This document shows positions 1 to 8,928 of a DNA stretch of 64,000 nt, in pieces. The notes below the pieces were generated by a model. The model searched no databases and was not told the DNA's origin. It worked only from the letters and a program-made list of their open reading frames with translations. Within the stretch, counting starts at the first letter, position 1. Each line of letters opens with the position of its first letter. Origin of the DNA: Prostheceraeus crozeri. Lineage: Eukaryota; Platyhelminthes; Polycladida; Euryleptidae. Position numbers and translations under genes: made by a program. The DNA lies in NCBI GenBank assembly GCA_907163375.1, contig CAJQUW010010268.1, positions 64,501 to 128,500 of the forward strand. The letters are read 5' to 3'.

Positions 1-8
1 AATTAATT

Positions 9-692
9 AGTAGTAAGCCCGTGCCAAAATCAAGTGCAAAATGTGCAACGATGAGTCATCATGCTGACTCACCCACCCCTCTGGAAGGAAGAAGGGAGAA
101 AGCCAAGGATGTGATGGAGGAATGGGTCCGAGAGGAATAAACTGTTCCCTATCCCCCCCCCTCTGGAAGGAAGGAGGAAATGTGAGGCAAGGGTAGGAAT
201 GTGGGAAGGATAGAGTGAGAAAAGGTGGGTTTTGTTGGTTTTGAGATGAGAAAGGCTTGAATTTGGCATGAAGAAGGTCTCGGATGGGAAAGCGGAGGGC
301 AGATTCGGAGTCTACGTGAAATTTTGGGTGAGGAAGGAAGGAAGGAAGGAGGAGTTTTCCTGTGAAGCAAGGGTAGGAATCTCTGAAAACGGCAGAGTTA
401 GAAAAGGCGGGTTTTGGTCGTTTTGGGATGAGAAAGGTCGGAATTCGGCACGAAGGAGTGCTCGGATGGGAAAACGGAGGGCAAATTCGGACTTTTTGGC
501 CAATTTTGGGTCTGGTAACTTGTTTCCAGCTCAATCGGAGAGAAAAAGTTCTGACCCCCCCTCTGGACGAGACTTCCAACTTTGCTTCTAGAGATCGTAG
601 AAAGTCGTGTGATAGCTCATTTGAAAGCTAATAGTGAGACAAATTCAGTGGAAAGCTCATTTTGGTCCTATTTTCCTGGGTTTAGAGAGAAA
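9..692 (+). repeat. Left terminal inverted repeat of copy A
   Basis: Matches the reverse complement of 14311-14985 with about five substitutions and small indels in C-runs. It is purine-rich on this strand and built from related sub-units. A stretch with 'gagaaagg...tcggatgggaaa' recurs at about 205-345 and 390-520. The inner part ends with 'ttcagtggaaagctcat'. Long open frames across it on either strand come from base composition and are not called as genes. Confidence 0.9.
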
Positions 693-1581
693 AAGTCGAA
701 AATTTTCTTCACACTGGGTCTCCACAAGGGATTTTTTCGTGAAAATGTTAAATTGTGGCCACCTTTGGCGATGAATAGCGGAGTATTGGAAGTGAATGAA
801 GAGCTCGGGTTTCTTTTACGGGCAAAACCGAGCTTTGTTCTCTAAGATCCTATCTTTTCAGAAGCGTGGAAGGTTTCGTTTTTAAATGAGAGCATGTTTA
901 AAATCGAATTTTTTCACATTTTCCAAGATTTCTCAACTCGGCTTCTGGTCATCGTAGAGAGTCGAGGGATGTCTTAAATGAAATGTCTTAGGTGAGAGCG
1001 AGAAAACGTGACTGTCAAAATTTGAAGTCAATCAGAGCACTAGAACCGGAGATAGACGTGTTCAAATATTTGGATGATGGATATTACGTCATCAGCTGAT
1101 CGCCACAAACTATATAAGCGGGGAACCGACAGATAACTGTCATTAAGACAAGAGAGATTGTCAAAGGTAGGTCGTCTCTCTGAAGCTCTTATGATGGCAT
1201 CGGACATTCCAAAATCATAAGAAAATTTCATTGCTGATATCAGCTAAGGCGTCAGACTTAAAGGTTCGCCAGGAGATGGCCTTCGTCTCCAGGCCATAAA
1301 AGACTCCAAAAGTTTAAAGGCTTGTAACTTTGCTTCTACAAATCCGTTTGACTTGATTAAATAAAGGTTCGATCGCTATTGATCAGACCTATATTGAAAG
1401 ACTACTTATAAAATTTCATAAGTAGTGCTAAAAAGTTGAAAAAAAATTCATCATTTTTGGAGGTTTTCTGGGGTTTTCGACCCTGCTGAAGTCAATGAAG
1501 GCATGTATAAGTGTGTACGAGTCAGTCTTTCCATGATACAAGCGGCTTTTCACTGAAAGCAAGCATGAAACGGAGAGTTTT
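693..1581. promoter_or_regulatory. Left leader region of copy A with TATA promoter 1
   Basis: No convincing gene lies here. TATATAAG at 1111-1118 is preceded by TTACGTCA, a CRE/ATF-like octamer, and by CAGCTG, and is followed about 50 bp later by AAAG|GTAGGT, a plausible 5' splice site. The same arrangement recurs in copy B (TATATAAG at 55103-55110). Conservation between two diverged copies suggests a working polymerase II promoter for the plus-strand genes at the time of insertion. Confidence 0.6.
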
Positions 1582-1724
1582 GCTGTAATATTCCACTGAC
1601 AGGGTGTTCCTTCGGGACGGCGGATGATGCCGTAGTGATAAGTGTTGCAAGGGAGTGTGTCATATTTTAGACCGAAACCGCTGGGGCAACTCATGTTGGG
1701 CATTTGACACAGTTCTCAACGTAG
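1582..1724 (+). ncRNA. Conserved structured leader block, copy A gene 1
   Basis: One of four instances of the same block (others at 4711, 55598 and 61815). It opens with GCTGTAATA and contains GTTCCTTCGGGACGGCGG followed by a variable loop and TGCCGTAG. It ends with 'CTCAACGT'. UCC(UUCG)GGA makes a hairpin with an exceptionally stable cUUCGg loop, and CGGC...GCCG forms a second hairpin right after it. TGTGTCA at about 1650 pairs with TGACACA at about 1705. In the polymerase-leader version this stem becomes GTCG/CGAC, so the pairing survives a change of sequence. It may be a structured RNA in the transcript leader or intron, or a DNA-level control site. Confidence 0.5.
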
Positions 1725-2047
1725 CACTTTGAACGCCAATCGGTTGAGTTTTCGCTATCTTGTCATGGGTGGCATCTAAACATCTCCATTGCAAAACGCT
1801 TGTGAATCACGGCTTGCTTCAGGCCTTTGTGAAATCTCGTCTAGCCTCAGTAACTCAGGGCTGGCAACGTCTATCGTTTGTCATTGTAACTTGGTAAAAA
1901 TGAGAGGATTACTGCAGGCATTGACGTCAAACCTTTTCGCATCATAGGGTAACCAGTCTTTACTGAAAGCAAAGTTGGTTATTGAAAGCACGGTGATTGT
2001 CGATGTCCATAAATCGTAAAACCGCTGTTGTCATGTCAAACGCATGG

Positions 2048-2097
2048 CCAAATAAGGAAGGTCTGAATCATGGCTTTCTGCTCGCTGGGTATATAAA
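2048..2097 (+). promoter_or_regulatory. CArG box plus TATATAAA promoter 2, copy A
   Basis: CCAAATAAGG at 2048-2057 is a perfect CArG box (SRF/MADS site, CC(A/T)6GG). It lies about 33 bp upstream of TATATAAA at 2090-2097. Both boxes and their spacing are kept in copy B (56298-56307 and 56340-56347). The ORF at 2350 lies downstream after a predicted leader intron. Confidence 0.6.
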
Positions 2098-2147
2098 CCG
2101 CGTCTTTTCTCTAGTCTTCGCTCTATTTTCAAGTTGCAAGACGAACG

Positions 2148-2339
2148 GTGAGTGCTCTGACAAGGTTTGCTATCAAACTTTGGGTTTTAGGATAAAGCTA
2201 GTAATCATACTCTTTAAATTTGGTTGATGATTTCCTTCCAACGTTTGCTATCAAATGTTTGGTGACTTAGTCTCTCAATGCATATCAGCAAGTAGTATCC
2301 TATAAACACTTGCTATCAAATTTTACTCTATCTTTACAG
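2148..2339 (+). other. Predicted leader intron with GCTATCA hairpins, copy A
   Basis: The donor ACG|GTGAGT at 2147/2148 and the acceptor CTATCTTTACAG ending at 2339 frame a 192-bp intron just before the ATG at 2350. It holds three GCTATCA motifs: GGTTTGCTATCAAACTT (about 2164-2180), AACGTTTGCTATCAAATGTT (2240-2259) and a weaker CACTTGCTATCAAAT (about 2307-2321). The first two form stems of 5-8 bp around a CTAT loop. Confidence 0.55.
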
Positions 2340-2349
2340 AATCTTTACA

Positions 2350-3621
2350 ATGACTAAGCAGTGTAATGAAAGGATGCTTGTTGGGAAATGCAGTTGTAGC
2401 CGCATCGCACGAGGCAGCGACCTTAAAAAGCAGCTGAAAGCTAAAGAGGGGACGATGGGCCATGAGAGGAAGGTGATGTTGAGGCTGTGTGTGTCTTGTC
2501 GGATATGTGCGATGGGAGATGAGGCAGAGTTTATGAAGGCGCATTTGCAGTGTGAGACTGGGAACATCGGAGAGAAGGGGTTTAAGTCATGGTTTGAGGG
2601 AATATTGTTGGCAATGGAGGAGAATGATAGGGATGTAGCTTCGATTGCGAAGGGGATGGCTGAGAAGAGTGATGAGGATGCGGCTGAGGAAGTGGAGTTG
2701 AGAGCGGAAATTAGGAAGACTGATGAGGTTGATTTGGATGCGGTGATGGAAGATTTGTTTGGGGATATAGGTGATTTGAAGGAAGAGTGGGACGCTCAGG
2801 AAAAGAAAGACAGGGACAGTCAGGAAGTAGGTGAGCCTGTAGCTATATCATCACCGAGGAAAGAGACGTATGATATGGAGGCGTTTGTGAGGTTGAAGGA
2901 TCGCATGATGGGTATGGAGAGTGTGAATAGAAAAGTTTTGAAGGAGAATGAAGAGCTGAAGGCCAAGGTTAAGGGTATGAAGGTGATGACAGAGGAGTTG
3001 GAGGAGATGCGAGTGAAGGATCAGGAGTGGTTGAAGGAAAGCAGTGGAATGATAAAGCGAGTGAAAGCGGTTGAGCGCTTAGAGTCGGAGTTGATGTGTG
3101 AGAAGAATGAGGTGGAGCGGATGCGAGGTGTGGTGAAGGAAGTGGAAGAGACGAAGGGGATAAACAGGCAGTTGTTGACGGAAGTGGAGCGATTGCATGA
3201 GCGTGAGAAGTGTAGGAAAAGAAAAGTGTATGAAGTCCATCTTCCCCTCTTCGAAAATAATGTGTGCGACGTACCGACAATGACGAGCGGCCCCAATCAG
3301 ACGCAGCAATGCTACGAGGGCGACGGAGTCCGATGTCTCCACATGAGCATGGACATCATCGGCGAGCTTGAGGACTTCGTCGTCCGAAAAGTCCGGAAGA
3401 AAGTTCCCAGGAAGTTACTTCAACATGATCATTTCCTTTCCGCATCAAAATTCTCCTATTCTTTTTCTTTCAGAGTTCTTGCAGATGTCGTTGAGGAGAG
3501 AGTAGTGTCGGTGGACGGAGAACGCCTTCTGAGCCCTCTTGAGTACTACCTTCTAATGCAGCTAAAGCGGTCCCAAGACCGCCACATATCTTCGGATATG
3601 GAATGCAGAGGGAAGGAATAA
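2350..3621 (+). CDS. Coiled-coil protein with N-terminal CxCS zinc-binding motif (element gene 1)
   Basis: A 423-residue open frame, whole in copy A. Residues about 12-70 hold KCSCSR, CVSCRIC and a later HLQC, a Cys/His-rich segment that could bind zinc. Residues about 95-310 are very rich in E, K and R with heptad-like spacing and look like a long coiled coil. Near position 3470 the sequence TCTTTTTCTTTCAG resembles a 3' splice site, so the C-terminal 120 residues may be read differently after splicing. The start follows a leader intron and a CArG/TATA promoter. Copy B has a related gene (56591 on, then 60264-60572) with CSCSK at its N-terminus. I do not recognise the family. A structural or DNA-binding role in the element is only a guess. 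Confidence 0.6.
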   Translation: MTKQCNERMLVGKCSCSRIARGSDLKKQLKAKEGTMGHERKVMLRLCVSCRICAMGDEAEFMKAHLQCETGNIGEKGFKSWFEGILLAMEENDRDVASIAKGMAEKSDEDAAEEVELRAEIRKTDEVDLDAVMEDLFGDIGDLKEEWDAQEKKDRDSQEVGEPVAISSPRKETYDMEAFVRLKDRMMGMESVNRKVLKENEELKAKVKGMKVMTEELEEMRVKDQEWLKESSGMIKRVKAVERLESELMCEKNEVERMRGVVKEVEETKGINRQLLTEVERLHEREKCRKRKVYEVHLPLFENNVCDVPTMTSGPNQTQQCYEGDGVRCLHMSMDIIGELEDFVVRKVRKKVPRKLLQHDHFLSASKFSYSFSFRVLADVVEERVVSVDGERLLSPLEYYLLMQLKRSQDRHISSDMECRGKE

Positions 3622-3974
3622 ATGATGAAATGGAATGAAATGGGAGGCCACCCTTGTACCACATGCAACACACCAGACTTCTCTCTTCAGTAGTTACCAA
3701 GCTCTGAACGTTACTTTGCCGTATCGCAGTCGATTACTATGCAAGTATTGAAGAAAACGTAAGTTACTAAAATCAGCAGAAAAAACATAGGGAGAGATGT
3801 GATGTTCCAAATATACTTATTTCGAAGATTGAACTCAACATGATAAACCATTGATGAATAATACTACCATGAAGTGTAACAAGTCTACCGTTTATGGAAA
3901 TCAACTACATGGTATCAGTAGAGACTCATTACCTCTAAAGTATAGTTATCAAAAAGTCGTCATGAAAAAATACT
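3622..3974. other. Spacer between gene 1 and the minus-strand F1 gene
   Basis: No gene seen. AT-rich with no clear repeat. In copy B the matching interval carries a tandem repeat (60546-60740) that is absent here. Confidence 0.5.
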
Positions 3975-4427
3975 TTATTTGGTCTTTGATTTAACATCAT
4001 TGAAACCCACTTTACTAATAGCAATGACAATATGGTTTATTTCATTCAGAAGCAAATGATCGTCGTAACCGTGAAAGTTGTCAATCCGAGAAATAATCTT
4101 CCGCAGATGTCGTGTATAAAACTCAGAAGCATCAGTAACATATTCTTGTCCGTAGGAAGGAAATTGAAAGTCAACACTTTCCGCTGCTTCACCTTGTGGA
4201 AAATGAGTGTAATTGGCATGTGCAATTAAGTGAGCCTTGATGAGACTGTTTTTGAAATAAGATATCAACTCCCAAAATATCTCTCTCTTGTAGTCTAGAC
4301 ATGCTTCCAATTCTGTCTCCTCCCTTTGAAACTCAAGGATGTAATCTTGTATTAAGCCTCCGAAGCTCTCTTGATGAAAACGAATCGTGCAATCATCATG
4401 TTTCAATGTATTGACTTCAGGTGCCAT
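3975..4427 (-). CDS. F1-family protein of unknown function (FYxRHMxKI family), locus 1
   Basis: A 150-residue open frame starting MAPEVNTLK, whole here and matched closely by 61091-61543 in copy B. The family signature lies around residues 95-115: a [FS]xSY core, an E, then FYTRHLRKI. Two further loci in copy A (10987-11418 and 13417-13890) share [FS]xSYxxE followed by FYxRHMxKI, so the family was duplicated within the element. I see no catalytic motif, signal peptide or membrane segment. It is transcribed away from the polymerase gene and shares its upstream region. Function unknown. Conservation between copies argues that it mattered to the element. Confidence 0.7.
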   Translation of the reverse strand: MAPEVNTLKHDDCTIRFHQESFGGLIQDYILEFQREETELEACLDYKREIFWELISYFKNSLIKAHLIAHANYTHFPQGEAAESVDFQFPSYGQEYVTDASEFYTRHLRKIISRIDNFHGYDDHLLLNEINHIVIAISKVGFNDVKSKTK

Positions 4428-4610
4428 GGTTGACTGTATTGCTAAACATCATATTTGCCTTAGACGATTTCAATAACGCGTTATAAATGTGTGTGCGCAC
4501 ATCGGGAACTCTAGCTCGTCTCTGATTGGACGAGAGGTCTCATCCATTCACCGCTTAGGAAAATCTTATAAAAGGCAGTCTGCTCTTCACATTTATCTTT
4601 CACAAGGCGA
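4428..4610. promoter_or_regulatory. Divergent promoter between F1 locus 1 and the polymerase, copy A
   Basis: On plus, TATAAAAG at 4567-4574 precedes 'ctgctcttcacatttatctttcacaag' and a donor-like GCGAGT (GTGAGT in copy B). On minus, ATTTATAA near 4480 is a TATA-like box for the F1 gene. The block is well conserved at 61544-61740 in copy B, including 'gattggacgagaggtctcatcc'. Confidence 0.6.
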
Positions 4611-4622
4611 GTGTCGGTGAGC

Positions 4623-4680
4623 TCCTGTTATCAGGTTGTTTTGACTTGCTATCAAGTTGAATGGTCTTTTTCTATCAAGA
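4623..4680 (+). other. GCTATCA-type hairpins in the polymerase leader, copy A
   Basis: CCTGTTATCAGG (4623-4634) is a perfect 4-bp stem with a TTAT loop. ACTTGCTATCAAGT (about 4644-4657) is a 5-bp stem with a CTAT loop. 'TTCTATCAAGA' follows. These are the same hairpin type as in the gene 1 leader, with different stem bases. Confidence 0.5.
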
Positions 4681-4710
4681 GATTCACTTCTGCTCATAAA
4701 GCATATCATC

Positions 4711-4858
4711 GCTGTAATACCTCCTTTTCTCGAGCGTTCCTTCGGGACGGCGGGTGCTGCCGTAGAGGGATTGCATAGCACGGGTTGTTCGTCGTTTGTT
4801 AGACCGAAACCTCTGAGCCGTTGCTCATGTTGGGCGTTCGACTTCATACTCAACGTGA
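4711..4858 (+). ncRNA. Conserved structured leader block, copy A polymerase
   Basis: Second instance of the block at 1582-1724: GCTGTAATA, then GTTCCTTCGGGACGGCGG, loop GTGC, TGCCGTAG, then AGACCGAAACC and CTCAACGT. The two hairpins keep their stems while the loop differs, and the closing stem has a different sequence (GTCG/CGAC). It ends at the first good polymerase start codon, just before CTCTCTCGGCAG, which also looks like a 3' splice site. Confidence 0.5.
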
Positions 4859-7800
4859 TGCTCTCTCTCGGCAGGTCAGAGCACGTCGGCTTTTCCTGTT
4901 CTTCGTGTCGGAAGACCTTTCCTACAGAGTTTGTTCTTTCTTCGCACACACTCTGTCACACACATTCCACTGAGCTTTACACTGACAACAACGTCACTCT
5001 AAGGCTGAGCAAGTTTTCCCTTGAGAGGCTCGTTTGCGACTGTGAGTTAGAAAGCTCTGAACCTGTACAAGATATTCATCTTTTCTTGATGAATAATATA
5101 GGTTTAATTCATCAAATGTTGACAAGCTTAGATAGATTTTTGCTCAAAGGCATGTTCTATCTCACTGCTCGTTTCAATAAGGTAGACAGTAGCACGGGAG
5201 AAGTAGAGTCCACTTTGACAATTAGGATAGCCTCCTGTGCTGCTGAATTCATAGGTGATGTAAACGAGTGGATAGAGAGACATGCGACCTATCTCGTCAG
5301 CAATTTAAATAAATTTAATGAAAGAGACAGCGGTCTGGTATTTGATGGGATAGAGAAAGTAGACATTAAAATCAATCTTTTAGAAAATTTGCAAGGGAGT
5401 GGTTGTCTCACCCTCCCCAAAGCACTGGCTAGCAAAAAAGCTGTCATCAATGTAGAGTGTCAGTCCCAGTGTTTCAAGTATGCCGTCCTCTCCATTCTTC
5501 ACTATAATGATATAGGTATAAATCGTGAACGAATCACTAAATATCGTGAATGGGAGGATGAGCTTAAGTTTGACGGGTTAGATGTCAACACACTAGATTT
5601 TAAAGGCATCGCCCAATTTGAAAAATTGAATGAAATTAAGATCGTCGTCCATCTCTGGGAAAAAGGTCTGAAGGGCATTAGGTATAACAACCGCCAAAAT
5701 AACTTCGACCGGGTTGTCAATCTTCTCCTAGTCTATAGCGACAACCACCCAGGATGGCATTATTGTGGCATTCCTAAAACTTCTAGATTGTATCGCCACC
5801 AACAAAGTTGTGATGACAAACATTATTGCTGTGATCGCTGCACACGACGCTTTAGGTCAAAACCATTTTTTGAACAGCATTACGAGTGGTGCTCTCGGGG
5901 TAAACATCAAATGGAAGTCATGCCCAAAGATAAATTTTATAGGTATGAGGAAAACGGCAATGAGCTCAGTCCCATATGTGCCATCTATGCGGACATTGAA
6001 TGTTACATTGAACGAGAAGACCTAAGTCATGAGTCAGCAGCCATTGCCTGTTGTGAAGTTTGGCATCCATATTATAGGAATCAAAATAAAATGCATGTGT
6101 GGCAAGGCGAGGAGTGCGTTGAGAACTTCTTCAACTTTTTAGATAGGAAAGTCCGTTTTCATCAACGGTATGAAGCGGAGCTGACTACGAAACCCATGTG
6201 CTTCACAGAAGCCGATAACCTCAAGTTTGAAAGGACCACAGAATGTCCCGCTGCTGTTCATCCTTTGATGATCAGCAACATAAGAAAGTGAGGGACCATT
6301 GCCATTTCAGTGGTAAATTTAGGTCTGCCTTATGCAGTAAATGTAACATGAAACTTAGGCTCAAACGGCGAACGCTCCCCGTCATCTTCCATAACTTTAA
6401 ATGTTATGATGCTCACTTCATCATTCGCCATGGATTCGGTAAAATGAAATCCTGGTCATCCAAAGTGATTGCACAAATTATTGTGCAAATTTTAAATTGT
6501 GAAAAATTTATGTGCATCACTGCTAAAGTCCAAGTCGATAAGACGAAGGAGGGGAAGCCTGTCTTCTATGACATAAAGTTTCTAGACAGTTTTCAATTTA
6601 TGTCTTCTTCCTTAGCCGAGTTGGCTAATAATTTAGAAACACTTCCCCTCACTCAACATTTAAAGAAAGACTATCCCAGCATAGGTGACAGTCTCATGCG
6701 ACGGAAAGGGGTGTTTCCTTATAGCTATTTTAGTTCAATGGACACATTGAAAGAAACATCCCTTCCGTCCATTGATAAATTTAAAAATGATTTGACGGGT
6801 GAGGACTGTTCGCCGGATGACTATAGGCATGCAAAGCAAGCATGGTTAGAATTTAGGTGTCGCACTTTTGGTGACTACATGCTTGCCTACTTAAAATTAG
6901 ACGTCTATCTGTTGGCTGACGTGTTTGAGACTTTTAGGAAAGTCACACTAGCACAGGACGCCTTAGACCCCGTCCATTTTGTTACTCTACCGGGTCTGTC
7001 CTATCAGTCAGCCTTCAAGATGACGAAAGAGAGAATACATTTACTACAAGATGCAGAACGTGGTATTAGGGGAGGCTTAACATTTGTCAACAAGCATGTT
7101 GTCAACAGCACCCAAGACATAGAATCAACCACGCATTTAATGTACATAGACCAAAATAATTTATATGTGACTGCATAATCCAAGCCTTTGCCACAATCTG
7201 ACTTCCAATGGGTAGAGCCCCATGACATTGAACACTTCTCCAATTCAGCACACATCATGGCACTGGGAGATGAGGCCGACATAGGTTATTTATTTGAAGT
7301 CGACCTCAACTATCCAGAATGTATTAAGAATAGAACAGTTGATTTTCCTCTCACACCCGAATCTGGCATAGTCAGTCCAAATATGTCCTCTCCCTTTATG
7401 GAAGAACAAAATAAGCAATATGAGGCGGAAAATGACTTAAAATATAAACCCACTAGGAAGTTGTTGCTCACCCAATTGAACAAGCAGCATTATATCGTGC
7501 ACTATTCCATCCTCAACTTCTATCTAGGTATGGGGATGCAACTTGACAAAGTCCATCGCGCTATCCAGTTTAGGCAGAAGCCCTTTCTAAAACCGTATAT
7601 AGAATTTAATAGTAAGAAACGGGCTGAATCCAAGAATCCTTTCGAAAAGGACTTCTTTAAATTTAAGAATAATGCCCTCCCTGGTAAAACCATGGAGGAT
7701 GTAAGAAAGCGCATGGACTATCGTATCGTGACTGATCCGGAAACGAGTATCAAGTTATGCCGCTCACCGTTGTTTTGTCACCATGATGTCATTTCCGAAG

Positions 7801-8215
7801 ACATCACTGGTTTCAAAATGTTAAAATCCAAAGTAAAACGTTGCAAGCCCATTTATGTCAGATAGAGGAGATGATCTTGCTTCGTCCCAAGATGTACTCC
7901 ATGAAGCTAAAATCCTCAGAGCTTTCTATTAAACGGGCGAAAGGCATCTCGAAGTCAATCGTTAGAAAAATGACACATATGGACTATCAAGATGCCTTAG
8001 ATTCACTTAAAATTAAAAAAGTAGAAATGACCATTTTAAAATCACAGTCGCATCAAGTCAGAACAACGACGTTTAGGAAACGAGGTCTCTCAGCTTGGGA
8101 AGACAAGCGATGCTGGATGAGTCCTAACCACTCATTACCGTACGGCCATCCAGACACTCATCTACCTCCACCCAAGAGACAGAAACCTTCTCTTCCTCCA
8201 TCCGGCGATGTATGA
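4857..8215 (+). pseudogene. Family B DNA polymerase (protein-primed, Polinton/adintovirus type), copy A
   Basis: This is the replicative polymerase of the element. Recognisable parts in order: an N-terminal region of the kind found in Polinton/adintovirus PolB (VECQSQCFKYAVLSILH and the DELKFDGLD segment near 5560); a Cys/His finger (HYCCDRCTRRF, about 5822); Exo I with YADIECYI (about 5986); Exo II with FHNFKCYDAHF (about 6389); Exo III with YLKLDVYLLADVFE (about 6890); palm motif A region with YIDQNNLYV (about 7143); motif B region NNALPGKTMEDVRKR (about 7668); and a C-terminal RPKMYSMK...KRAKGISKS segment (about 7885). The order and spacing fit PolB of this group. The gene is broken, with about four interruptions. 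It shares a divergent promoter with F1 locus 1 and has a partial second copy at 61958-64000. Confidence 0.9.
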
Positions 8216-8928
8216 TGATGAATGCTTCCTCTCTGTTGTGGTTGATGGTATGCTTTTTCACTCCATGGCGTTTCCTATAGGGTGTTGTGAGTGAGTCTCT
8301 TGTAACATGCGTCCAACTTCTGATCACTTCATATCATGACTTGCTTATCAACTGGTTTTCCTGACTTTGTTTTGTCCCTGTACATGAGTGGCTTTGTTTT
8401 CTCCGGTGATGTGAGCCCTAAGAACTTTGTTTTCTGCTACCATCAGTATGACCAAAGTGCGGTGCTATGAAAATCGGCTGTGATGATGAATAACATATCA
8501 TGTACATACTGTGTCGTTTTCCTTTCACATAAAGTTGCGGTTCAAATAGGTGGGACTGACTTGGTAATAATGTCATAAGCATGTCACTGTTTGCAAGATA
8601 GGTAAAGTATAAAATAAAGTCAAAACCATGTTAGCGTTTGTAAGTTATCATCCTCACCAACGAATGTAACATCATGACAATTTCTTCGGGTTAGGAAACA
8701 TCAAGCACTTTGCTGACTCATGTCTATAAATAGCTCTGACTCATGAAGTAGTATAGCACCAGTCAGTTAGATAAGAATCTAATCAGTCTTGTTCAACCTT
8801 TTCACCGACATGTGTGTGGGCGTGTCATTCAGCATCGATGGCGCCTCACGTCAGACAGCGTGACCTTTCACCGACACGTGTGTGGGTGATAGTTGATTGC
8901 GATGACTCATTCAAAACGCATCATGTGA
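8216..8928. promoter_or_regulatory. Convergent gap with an orphan plus-strand TATA promoter
   Basis: This lies between the 3' ends of the polymerase and the TBP-like gene. No coding region. CTATAAATAG (TATA core 8725-8732) is followed by 'agtagtatagcaccagtcag', a layout like the other promoters of the element. It points into the antisense of the minus-strand cluster. Two near-identical units 'CCTTTTCACCGACATGTGTG' (about 8798) and 'CCTTTCACCGACACGTGTG' (about 8864) follow it. Confidence 0.4.

Noticed and set aside
7-579. Long open frames on both strands in the TIRs (also 14416-14844)
   Set aside because: They follow from purine/pyrimidine-strand bias and repeat with the TIR units. No domain, no start context, and frames exist on both strands at once.
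2969-3342. Three minus-strand frames opposite the coiled-coil gene
   Set aside because: Shadows of the Glu/Lys-rich plus-strand gene, giving Ser/Pro/Leu-rich nonsense.
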